Source of the DNA: Klebsiella pneumoniae
GTDB taxonomy: Bacteria > Bacteroidota > Bacteroidia > Flavobacteriales > Flavobacteriaceae
Direction: 5' to 3'
DNA length: 8,915 bases
NCBI GenBank assembly: GCA_943325355.2
Contig: CALPPA020000062.1
Span: forward strand, 1 to 8,915
Under the pieces are notes generated by a model, which did no database searches, had not been told where the DNA came from, and was given only the letters and a program-made list of their open reading frames with translations. Of this stretch, positions 1 through 5,941 are shown in pieces; position 1 is the stretch's first letter, and every line of letters begins with the position of its first letter. The translations under genes and the position numbers were made by a program.

Positions 1-435
1 ATTGATGTAATCAATTACACTAGCAATATTCAATTGTATATTACAAGAGCTTTGAGTCCTGCAAAAGTTTCTTCAATCAAGATTAACGAAGAAACAAAGA
101 GAGCTGAAGTTTTCTTGAAATTAGAAGAAGTTTCTAAAGCAATAGGTAGAGGCGGACACAATATTAAATTGGCGGGTCAATTAACAGGTTATGAACTTGA
201 TGTTATTCGCGAAGGAGATGTTGCTGGAGCAGTTGCAGATGAAGATGATGTTGAATTAACAGAGTTTTCAGATGAAATTGAAGAATGGGTTATCGAAGAA
301 TTTGCAAAAATTGGTTTAGATACTGCCAAAAGTATTTTGAAACAAGATGTAAATGATTTGGTAAGAAGAACTGACCTAGAAGAGGAAACTATTCTAGATG
401 TAATGAGAATATTAAAAGAAGAATTTGACAGTTAG
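1..435 (+). CDS. nusA: Transcription termination/antitermination factor NusA, C-terminal part (5' end outside window)
   Basis: NusA binds RNA polymerase and nascent RNA and controls pausing, intrinsic termination and antitermination in the cytoplasm. The reading frame is open from base 1, so this is a 3' fragment of 144 residues; the N-terminal polymerase-binding domain, the S1 domain and most of KH1 lie upstream. Visible features are the KH1-KH2 junction, with an ALSPAKV stretch at fragment residues 17-23, and the KH2 RNA-binding loop AIGRGGHN near residues 47-54 followed by LAGQLTGYELDV. An acidic linker comes next, then a C-terminal helical segment containing IGLDTAKSIL and ending in LKEEFDS. 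A TTG at base 34 is not a real start, because family similarity continues upstream of it. infB follows 142 nt downstream on the same strand, the common bacterial order. Identification rests on motif recognition and gene order, and I am very confident. Confidence 0.96.
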   Translation: MDVINYTSNIQLYITRALSPAKVSSIKINEETKRAEVFLKLEEVSKAIGRGGHNIKLAGQLTGYELDVIREGDVAGAVADEDDVELTEFSDEIEEWVIEEFAKIGLDTAKSILKQDVNDLVRRTDLEEETILDVMRILKEEFDS

Positions 436-470
436 TCAATTCTTAAAAATTAAATTTTTAACCTTATTTT

Positions 471-546
471 TTCTCTCCTACAGAGAGTTAGTGTGAGGAA
501 ATAATAAAAACATCATATCTACTTCTTCTCCCTTAGAGAGAGTTAG
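471..546 (+). repeat. Two direct copies of a short degenerate intergenic repeat between nusA and infB
   Basis: Copy 1 (471-491) and copy 2 (526-546) match at 18 of 21 positions, lie in the same orientation and are offset by 55 nt. Both begin TTCTC and end AGAGAGTTAG. Each contains a small inverted repeat: in copy 1 CTCTC at 473-477 can pair with GAGAG at 483-487, and copy 2 has a weaker equivalent. The tails (GTGTGAGG and GTTGAAA) have diverged. The pattern of a pyrimidine arm, a short loop, a purine arm and then GTTAGGGTGAGG-like sequence resembles short palindromic intergenic elements that I recall being scattered through Flavobacterium genomes. That resemblance is from memory and not verified. 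Whether the copies act as mRNA structures or are inert repeats cannot be decided from this sequence. Confidence 0.65.
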
Positions 547-577
547 GTTGAAAAAAAGGTAATATTAAAAAGGTTTT

Positions 578-3427
578 ATGTCTGAAGAGAAAGTTATTAG
601 AATAAACAAAGTTTTAAGGGAATTGAATATTTCTTTAGAAAGAGCTGTGGATTATCTAAAAGATAAGGGGATCGTAGTGGAATCAAACCCAAATACAAAA
701 ATTTCTGATGATGTATACAATGTTTTGTGCGATCAGTTTGCTGGAGACAAGGGCAATAAGGAAGCATCAAAAGAGGTAGGAGAAGAGAAAAGAAAAGAGA
801 AAGAAGCTTTACGAGTTGAGCGTGAAAAAGAAATTGAAGATAAACGTAAACAAGATGAAGAACGTTTAAAAAGCCAAGAAGTTATCAAAGCAAGAGCTAC
901 GGTAACTGGTCCAGTTCACATTGGAAGCATTGATCTTAATCCTAAAAAAGTTGTTGCAGTTCCTCCTCACACAGCAATTGAAAAAACTGAAATTCCAGTA
1001 AATAATATTCCTCAAGACAAACCAGTAAATAAAGAACCTGCACCAGAAAAAGCTGTTTCTGAGAAAAAGGTAGCCAAACCTGCTGTAGAAATTAAAGAGG
1101 TAAAATCTGAAGTTGCAACAGCAAAAAAAGAAGTTTCTAAAGTACAAGAGGTCCCTGTTGAAGAATCAATCACGACTAAATACACAAAACTATCTGGAGC
1201 TACATTAACGGGTCAAACTATCGATTTGACTCAATTTAATAAGCCTAAAAAGAAAAAAGAAGACCCGAAAATTACTCCAAATAAACCCGGAACACCTGCT
1301 GTTCCTGGAAGCGCTGCAAGTAACATCAACAAAAATAAACGGAAAAGGATTATACCTAAACCGGGTGCTCCAAGACCACCTGCAACACCTGGAGTTCCGG
1401 GTGAGCCAAATCCAAATAAAATTACACCAAATGCTGGAGGTGGCGGATTTAATGCCAATAGAGGTGCTAGACCAGGTTTTGTTAAAGGAGCTAGACCTGC
1501 AATCTCGGCCAAAGTTGAGCCTACAGAAGAGGAAGTTAAAAATCAAATTAGAGAAACTTTAGAAAAACTTCAAGGTAAAGGAGGGAAATCTAAAGCAGCA
1601 AAATATAGAAGAGACAAAAGAGAGACACATCGTCAAAAATCAGATGACGAACAAAAAGCCATCGACGAAGGTAGCAAAACAATTAAAGTTACTGAGTTTG
1701 TAACCGTAGGTGAAATTGCGATAATGATGGATGTCCCAATTACCAAAGTGATAGGAACCTGTATGTCACTTGGAATCATGGTAACTATGAATCAACGTCT
1801 TGATGCAGAAACATTGACAATTGTTGCCGATGAATTTGGATATGAAGTAGAATTCATCACGGTAGATATTGAAGAAGCTATTCAAATTGTTCCTGACAAA
1901 GAAGAAGATTTAGTTTTCAGAGCGCCAATCGTAACCGTAATGGGCCATGTCGATCACGGTAAAACATCTTTATTAGATTATATTCGTAAAGAAAATGTTA
2001 TTGCAGGTGAATCAGGAGGAATTACACAACACATTGGTGCCTACGGAGTAGAATTAGATAATGGACAAAAAATAGCATTCTTGGATACACCGGGCCACGA
2101 AGCGTTTACTGCAATGCGTGCTCGTGGAGCTCAAGTAACAGATATTGCCATTATTGTAATTGCTGCTGATGATGATATTATGCCGCAAACTAAAGAGGCC
2201 ATTTCTCATGCTCAAGCAGCAGCCGTTCCAATTATTTTTGCCATCAACAAAATTGACAAACCCAACTCTAATGTTGAAAAAATAAAAGAAAAATTAGCAG
2301 GTATGAATTTACTTGTAGAGGATTGGGGTGGAAAAATCCAATCGCATGATATTTCTGCAAAAGTGGGAACAGGTGTCAAAGAATTATTAGAAAAAGTATT
2401 GCTTGAAGCAGAACTTTTAGATTTGAAATCCAACCCAAATAAAGCTGCCCAAGGAACAGTTGTTGAAGCTTTCTTAGACAAAGGAAAAGGATACGTGTCA
2501 ACGATTTTAGTACAACACGGAACTTTGAGAGTTGGCGATTATATGCTTGCTGGAAAACACCACGGAAAGATTAAAGCGATGCACGATGAAAGAGGAAATG
2601 TTGTTACTGTAGCCGGTCCTTCGACTCCAGTATCTGTATTAGGATTAGACGGTGCAGCAACTGCGGGTGACAAGTTCAACGTTTTTGAAGACGAAAAAGA
2701 AGCCAAACAAATTGCTTCGAAACGTTCTCAATTGATGCGTGAACAATCTGTTCGTACACAACGTCATATTACTTTGGATGAAATTGGACGTAGAATTGCA
2801 TTGGGTCAATTTAAAGAATTGAACATTATCCTTAAAGGAGATGTGGATGGTTCTGTTGAAGCATTATCCGACTCGTTCTCTAAATTATCTACCGAAGAAA
2901 TTCAAATCAATATTATTCATAAAGGTGTTGGAGCGATTACTGAAACTGATGTAATGTTGGCTTCTGCTTCAGATGCAATCATAATCGGATTTAATGTTCG
3001 TCCTGCTGGAAATGCAAGACAATTGGCCGACAAAGAAGAAATTGATATCCGTTATTATTCTATCATTTACGCCGCAATCGATGACTTGAAAGATGCTATG
3101 GAAGGAATGCTTGCTCCTGAAATGAAAGAAGAAGTTCTGGGAACTGCCGAAGTTAGAGAGTTATTCAAAATCTCTAAAGTGGGTACAATTGCCGGTTGTA
3201 TGGTTATTGATGGTAAAATTGCCAGAAATGCCAAAATCAGAATCATTCGTGAAGGTGTAGTTGTTCATACAGGTGAGCTAATCGCCTTGAAACGTTTCAA
3301 AGACGACGTGAAAGAAGTAGCCAAAGGGTACGATTGTGGTATTCAAATAAAAGGATACAACGACATCGAAGAAAGAGACGTTATCGAAGCGTTCCACGAA
3401 GTAGCAATCAAAAAGAAATTGAAATAA
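578..3427 (+). CDS. infB: Translation initiation factor IF-2
   Basis: IF-2 is the GTPase that brings initiator fMet-tRNA to the 30S subunit and promotes 50S joining. The protein has 949 residues, somewhat longer than E. coli IF-2 (890). An N-terminal IF2_N-like helical domain spans about residues 1-55. A long charged Lys/Glu segment and a Pro/Gly-rich, basic, probably disordered linker follow to about residue 365. A second IF2_N-like domain lies near 368-425. The GTPase domain has all its motifs: P-loop GHVDHGKT (456-463), DTPGH (503-507), NKID (557-560) and SAK (593-595). Domain II follows, then domain III from about residue 747 ([13 protein letters not shown]), and then the fMet-tRNA-binding C-terminal domain, ending KKKLK. 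The ATG at 578 has an AAAAAGG stretch four bases upstream and fits the family N-terminus. Transcription is probably shared with nusA, since I see no TAnnTTTG promoter box in the gap. An intrinsic terminator follows the stop. Confidence 0.98.
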   Translation: MSEEKVIRINKVLRELNISLERAVDYLKDKGIVVESNPNTKISDDVYNVLCDQFAGDKGNKEASKEVGEEKRKEKEALRVEREKEIEDKRKQDEERLKSQEVIKARATVTGPVHIGSIDLNPKKVVAVPPHTAIEKTEIPVNNIPQDKPVNKEPAPEKAVSEKKVAKPAVEIKEVKSEVATAKKEVSKVQEVPVEESITTKYTKLSGATLTGQTIDLTQFNKPKKKKEDPKITPNKPGTPAVPGSAASNINKNKRKRIIPKPGAPRPPATPGVPGEPNPNKITPNAGGGGFNANRGARPGFVKGARPAISAKVEPTEEEVKNQIRETLEKLQGKGGKSKAAKYRRDKRETHRQKSDDEQKAIDEGSKTIKVTEFVTVGEIAIMMDVPITKVIGTCMSLGIMVTMNQRLDAETLTIVADEFGYEVEFITVDIEEAIQIVPDKEEDLVFRAPIVTVMGHVDHGKTSLLDYIRKENVIAGESGGITQHIGAYGVELDNGQKIAFLDTPGHEAFTAMRARGAQVTDIAIIVIAADDDIMPQTKEAISHAQAAAVPIIFAINKIDKPNSNVEKIKEKLAGMNLLVEDWGGKIQSHDISAKVGTGVKELLEKVLLEAELLDLKSNPNKAAQGTVVEAFLDKGKGYVSTILVQHGTLRVGDYMLAGKHHGKIKAMHDERGNVVTVAGPSTPVSVLGLDGAATAGDKFNVFEDEKEAKQIASKRSQLMREQSVRTQRHITLDEIGRRIALGQFKELNIILKGDVDGSVEALSDSFSKLSTEEIQINIIHKGVGAITETDVMLASASDAIIIGFNVRPAGNARQLADKEEIDIRYYSIIYAAIDDLKDAMEGMLAPEMKEEVLGTAEVRELFKISKVGTIAGCMVIDGKIARNAKIRIIREGVVVHTGELIALKRFKDDVKEVAKGYDCGIQIKGYNDIEERDVIEAFHEVAIKKKLK

Positions 3428-3447
3428 AATTTAGAACTATTTATAAG

Positions 3448-3474
3448 AAATCCCGAGCAATCGGGATTTTTTTT
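3448..3474 (+). terminator. Intrinsic terminator of infB
   Basis: A perfect 9-bp stem, AAATCCCGA (3448-3456) paired with TCGGGATTT (3461-3469), closes a GCAA loop of the stable GNRA class. It is followed by a T run extending to 3474. It starts 20 nt after the infB stop codon, so it should end the nusA-infB transcript. The 3' arm and T tract suit + strand termination. The opposite strand has only a short A/T flank, and no minus-strand gene ends here. Confidence 0.93.
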
Positions 3475-3623
3475 GTTTTAGATGGTGGTAAATTGTTTTT
3501 CTGGAATAATGGAATTTTAAATTAATACTTTAAATTATAGAATTAAACCTTAAAAATCTATAATGGATTCTCTGTTCATCATTCTTAAATTTGTAATGTA
3601 TAAATTTTTTTAAATCTAATATT
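3475..3623. other. AT-rich intergenic region with a possible -7 box before the acidic protein gene
   Basis: This gap separates the infB terminator from the small acidic protein gene. It contains TAAATTTG at 3586-3593, which fits the Bacteroidota -7 consensus TAnnTTTG and lies 30 nt before the ATG at 3624. I find no TTTG or TTG -33 element at the expected distance (17-23 nt upstream), so the promoter call is weak. Since infB ends in a strong terminator, the downstream gene probably needs its own promoter. Nothing else is recognisable here. Confidence 0.4.
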
Positions 3624-3845
3624 ATGAATACTGATAAAAAACAAAGCAGCAATTTGCTAGCGAATGAGATATCTAAAAATCAAATCCTAAATACTGAGGA
3701 TGATTATATAAATCCAAAAGATACTGAAGAGGATGAAAAGGTGGATGTCGATGATGAAGACTTAGAAGAAGCTGAAAATCCAGTAGATAGCCCCGGAAGT
3801 GACTTTAATGAATTTGAAGAGGAAATTGACGAAGAGGGCCAATAA
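3624..3845 (+). CDS. Small highly acidic protein of unknown function
   Basis: I do not recognise this 73-residue protein. It contains 27 Asp/Glu residues against 5 Lys and no Arg, a net charge of about -22. It has no Cys or Trp and only one Tyr. Acidity rises along the chain: residues 1-24 are polar and near neutral (Ser, Asn, Leu), and residues 25-71 are dominated by acidic runs such as TEEDEKVDVDDEDLEEAE. There is no signal peptide or membrane segment, and the chain is probably disordered in isolation. The ATG at 3624 is the only sensible start. The stop is followed in frame by two more TAA codons (TAATAATAA, 3843-3851). It sits between two terminators, so it is probably monocistronic. A coding call is supported by frame integrity and the flanking terminator, but low complexity weakens it. 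Nucleic-acid mimicry or protein chaperoning is possible but speculative. Confidence 0.72.
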   Translation: MNTDKKQSSNLLANEISKNQILNTEDDYINPKDTEEDEKVDVDDEDLEEAENPVDSPGSDFNEFEEEIDEEGQ

Positions 3846-3894
3846 TAATAAGATAATAATATATTCTAAAATTTCTTAAATGAAAAACCTAACT

Positions 3895-3927
3895 AAAAAA
3901 AACGTTAAGTAATTAACGGTTTTTTTT
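3895..3927. terminator. Bidirectional intrinsic terminator between convergent genes
   Basis: Stem CGTTAA (3903-3908) pairs with TTAACG (3913-3918) around a GTAA loop of the GNRA class. Eight A bases (3895-3902) precede it and, after one extra G, eight T bases (3920-3927) follow, extending the stem and giving a U tract on either strand. It lies 50 nt after the stop of the acidic protein gene on the + strand. It also lies 21 nt beyond the stop of the minus-strand SPOR gene, so it can serve both. The single G at 3919 makes a bulge or a mismatch. Confidence 0.87.
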
Positions 3928-3947
3928 ATGTTTTTTGATGTACGATT

Positions 3948-4337
3948 TTATTTACTCGGCTTAATCAAAAGCACATTTTTGTATCGATCCTTAATGATTG
4001 CTACATTCCTTTCTGCTTCAATGCGGGTTCTAAAATTACCCACCCAGACTTTATAATTAGGAGTATTGAAAACAATTGTCGCATCAATAGCTGCAAATTC
4101 TTGCCTGAACTCGTTCAAAGTTTTTTTTGCAGTTTCACTTCCACCATTATAAATCTGGATTTTATAAAAATCATTCACGCTAAGCGAAGGGTTTATCTTT
4201 CTTTTTTCATTTAACAGTTGTTCGAATTTCGGATCTTGACTAATGTCACTATTTTGATTTTGCGCAATTATTGGGTAAGACGAAAAACTTAATAAAAAGG
4301 AGCAGAAAACGAATTTTCTAATCGATAGAATTCTCAT
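3948..4337 (-). CDS. Exported SPOR-domain protein
   Basis: This is a 129-residue protein with an N-terminal signal peptide (basic MRILSIRK, hydrophobic core FVFCSFLLSF, likely cleavage after IIA at residue 25). A short polar linker follows, then a C-terminal SPOR domain at about residues 56-127. The SPOR signature is visible as FYKIQIYNGG opening the first strand and YKVWVGNFRTRIEAERN in the second half. SPOR domains bind glycan strands of peptidoglycan lacking stem peptides, usually at division sites, so a periplasmic envelope role is likely, though the exact function is unknown. I chose the ATG at 4337 over an in-frame TTG at 4358. The TTG would add seven residues ahead of the signal peptide, and it lies inside the best promoter candidate. 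The gene is convergent with the acidic protein gene and divergent from actA. Bacteroidota genomes carry several such small SPOR proteins, so I give no gene symbol. Confidence 0.88.
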   Translation of the reverse strand: MRILSIRKFVFCSFLLSFSSYPIIAQNQNSDISQDPKFEQLLNEKRKINPSLSVNDFYKIQIYNGGSETAKKTLNEFRQEFAAIDATIVFNTPNYKVWVGNFRTRIEAERNVAIIKDRYKNVLLIKPSK

Positions 4338-4355
4338 AATGTGATTGTTTAAAAA

Positions 4356-4384
4356 CAAAAGTAATATTTAATATGCTAAACAAA
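4356..4384 (-). promoter_or_regulatory. Candidate Bacteroidota-type promoter for the SPOR gene
   Basis: Read on the minus strand, TTTG (4384-4381), a 17-nt spacer and TACTTTTG (4363-4356) match the Bacteroidota sigma-A consensus of a TTTG -33 box and a TAnnTTTG -7 box. Transcription would start around 4350, leaving a leader of roughly 12 nt before the ATG at 4337. The in-frame TTG at 4358 would then lie upstream of the transcript, which is the main argument for the shorter protein. Confidence 0.65.
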
Positions 4385-4438
4385 GACATTGATATTATTT
4401 AGAATCAATATAAATTATATTTAAGGCTATTTTAAGGT

Positions 4439-4468
4439 TTTGAGAATAGTTCTTAAAGTGTATTTTTG
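4439..4468 (+). promoter_or_regulatory. Candidate Bacteroidota-type promoter for the actAB operon
   Basis: TTTG (4439-4442), an 18-nt spacer and TATTTTTG (4461-4468) fit the TTTG / TAnnTTTG promoter pattern on the + strand. Transcription would begin near 4475 and leave an untranslated leader of about 80 nt before the actA ATG at 4555. A second -7-like box, TAAATTTG (4507-4514), is closer to the gene but lacks a -33 partner at normal spacing. The AT-rich background makes chance matches possible. Confidence 0.55.
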
Positions 4469-4488
4469 TGCAATATTTTAGAGAAAAA

Positions 4489-4525
4489 GTGATTTTTATC
4501 ATATTTTAAATTTGTAAAAAATCAC
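4489..4525. promoter_or_regulatory. 9-bp inverted repeat in the actA leader (possible operator or 5' hairpin)
   Basis: GTGATTTTT (4489-4497) and AAAAATCAC (4517-4525) are perfect inverted complements separated by 19 nt. The intervening bases contain the -7-like octamer TAAATTTG (4507-4514). If the promoter at 4439-4468 is used, the repeat would form a hairpin about 14 nt from the 5' end of the mRNA. If the inner box is used, it would flank the polymerase site, as an operator could. The A/T-rich arms make coincidence possible, but the GTGA/TCAC ends are less likely by chance. Confidence 0.45.
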
Positions 4526-4554
4526 ATCAATATTGTAGATAATTACTGTACTAT

Positions 4555-5907
4555 ATGAAAAAGATGGGTAACCATAATTCGATTCCAAGGAAATTATATT
4601 TAAGCGTAGCTTTAATTCTGTCCTTATCAATAACTTCATTTGCACAAGATGCAGTCCCAGCAGATCCAGCTGCCACAGCCGCAGCTCCAATGGCAACAAC
4701 TGTAGCTCCTGCAGCTACCTCAGGTGGCGACGCTGTAAAAGGAAAAGAGATTTTTAACGCAAACTGCGCTGCTTGTCACAAACTAGATGCAAAAGCAACT
4801 GGGCCGGCTCTTAGAGGTGTTGGTGCAAAGTATGATAAAGCGTGGCTTTATAAATGGATTCACAATAGTGGTGATTTAATAAAATCAGGGGATGCACAAG
4901 CTGTAAAAGTGTTTGAAGAAAACAATAAGGTGCCAATGACTGCTTTCCCGCAATTGTCAGAAGCAGACATTGACAATATTATTGCTTACACTATGGAGGC
5001 TAAAGCTGTAGCTGCAGCTCCTGTAGTTGGAGAAAAAGTTCCAGGAACTGATGCTAATGCAGGAGGAATTTCAAATGATGTCATTCTAGGGGCTTTGTCT
5101 TTAGTAATGGCGATTCTAATAGTAATGTTGTTTTTAGTAAATAATGTTTTAAGAAAAGTAGCTGCAGCTAATGGAATTGAGGTTGCTCCAAAAGAACCTA
5201 CTTTACCAATATGGAAAGCATTTGTTAAAAATCAATTTTTGGTATTAGTAACATCTATATTTTTATTATTGGCCAGTGCGTTTTTTGTTTATGGATACTT
5301 AATGCAAATTGGTGTTGATCAAGAGTACGCTCCAATTCAACCTATACATTATTCACATAGAATTCACGCAGGAAGTAACGGAATTGACTGTAATTACTGT
5401 CACTCCTCTGCTCGTGTAAGTAAACATTCTGGAATTCCTTCGTTGAATGTGTGTATGAACTGTCATAAAAACATTGCAGAAGTTTCGGATACAACTGCTA
5501 CTGACGAGTATTCTAAAGCTTTTTACGATAAGGAAATCGATAAATTATACAAAGCTGTGGGTTGGGATAAAGTCAATCAAAAATATACTGGAATTACACA
5601 GCCAGTTAAATGGGTTCGAATTCATAACTTGCAAAGTTTTGTGTATTTCAACCACTCACAACACGTTACTGTTGGTGGTATTGCTTGCCAATCTTGTCAC
5701 GGGCCAGTTCAAACTTATGAAATTCAAAAACAGTTTGCTCCGCTAACAATGAGTTGGTGTATAGATTGCCATAGAAAAACCGAAGTTAAAATGGAAGGCA
5801 ACGAATATTACACAAAAATACACGAACAATTGTCCAAAAAATATGGTGTAGAAAAATTGACTGCAGCACAAATGGGAGGATTAGAATGTGGTAAATGCCA
5901 TTATTAA
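4555..5907 (+). CDS. actA: Alternative complex III subunit ActA, membrane-anchored hexaheme cytochrome c
   Basis: ActA is the multiheme cytochrome c of alternative complex III, which oxidises membrane quinol and passes electrons onward through periplasmic haems. The 450-residue protein has a signal peptide (cleavage near Ala30-Gln31) and an Ala/Pro/Thr-rich linker. A class I cytochrome c module follows, with CAACH at 71-75 and probable Met ligand M128 in VPMTAF. There are two membrane helices (about 175-198 and 227-250). The C-terminal periplasmic domain has five CxxCH sites: 279-283, 300-304, 378-382, 402-406 and 445-449, the last almost at the C-terminus. Topology fits: the monoheme module outside, a short cytoplasmic loop (about 199-226), then the pentaheme domain outside. 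Family ActA is normally described as pentaheme, so the sixth haem is an added module here. ATG 4555 is the first start; ATG 4564 is a possible alternative. actB follows after 34 nt. Confidence 0.93.
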   Translation: MKKMGNHNSIPRKLYLSVALILSLSITSFAQDAVPADPAATAAAPMATTVAPAATSGGDAVKGKEIFNANCAACHKLDAKATGPALRGVGAKYDKAWLYKWIHNSGDLIKSGDAQAVKVFEENNKVPMTAFPQLSEADIDNIIAYTMEAKAVAAAPVVGEKVPGTDANAGGISNDVILGALSLVMAILIVMLFLVNNVLRKVAAANGIEVAPKEPTLPIWKAFVKNQFLVLVTSIFLLLASAFFVYGYLMQIGVDQEYAPIQPIHYSHRIHAGSNGIDCNYCHSSARVSKHSGIPSLNVCMNCHKNIAEVSDTTATDEYSKAFYDKEIDKLYKAVGWDKVNQKYTGITQPVKWVRIHNLQSFVYFNHSQHVTVGGIACQSCHGPVQTYEIQKQFAPLTMSWCIDCHRKTEVKMEGNEYYTKIHEQLSKKYGVEKLTAAQMGGLECGKCHY

Positions 5908-5941
5908 AATAATAATTAAGAAGCTAATATTTATATAGAAT

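Noticed and set aside
866..1546. Several minus-strand open frames (866-1147, 1205-1546, 1231-1512) inside infB
   Set aside because: They are antisense to the Lys/Glu- and Pro/Gly-rich part of IF-2. Their Phe/Cys/Asn-rich or Pro/Gly-rich compositions are what antisense reading of such codons gives. infB is intact across the region.
1365..1562. Plus-strand 65-codon frame within infB
   Set aside because: It is an out-of-frame shadow of infB with no recognisable motif and no start signal.
3334..3525. Plus-strand 63-codon frame overlapping the infB 3' end
   Set aside because: It overlaps the conserved C-terminus of IF-2 and runs through the intrinsic terminator; no protein features are visible.
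4507..4514. TAAATTTG as the main actA promoter -7 box
   Set aside because: No TTTG or TTG element is present 17-23 nt upstream, whereas the box at 4461-4468 has a partner at 18 nt. It is kept only as part of the inverted-repeat observation.
4513..4526. CRP/FNR-like dyad (TGTAA and TCACA) in the actA leader
   Set aside because: The spacing is 4 nt rather than the 6 nt of the CRP-type consensus, and one half-site is poor. The longer 9-bp inverted repeat explains the same bases better.
4499..4699. Minus-strand 66-codon frame over the actA start
   Set aside because: It is antisense to the signal peptide and Ala/Pro linker of ActA and into its leader, with no supporting features.
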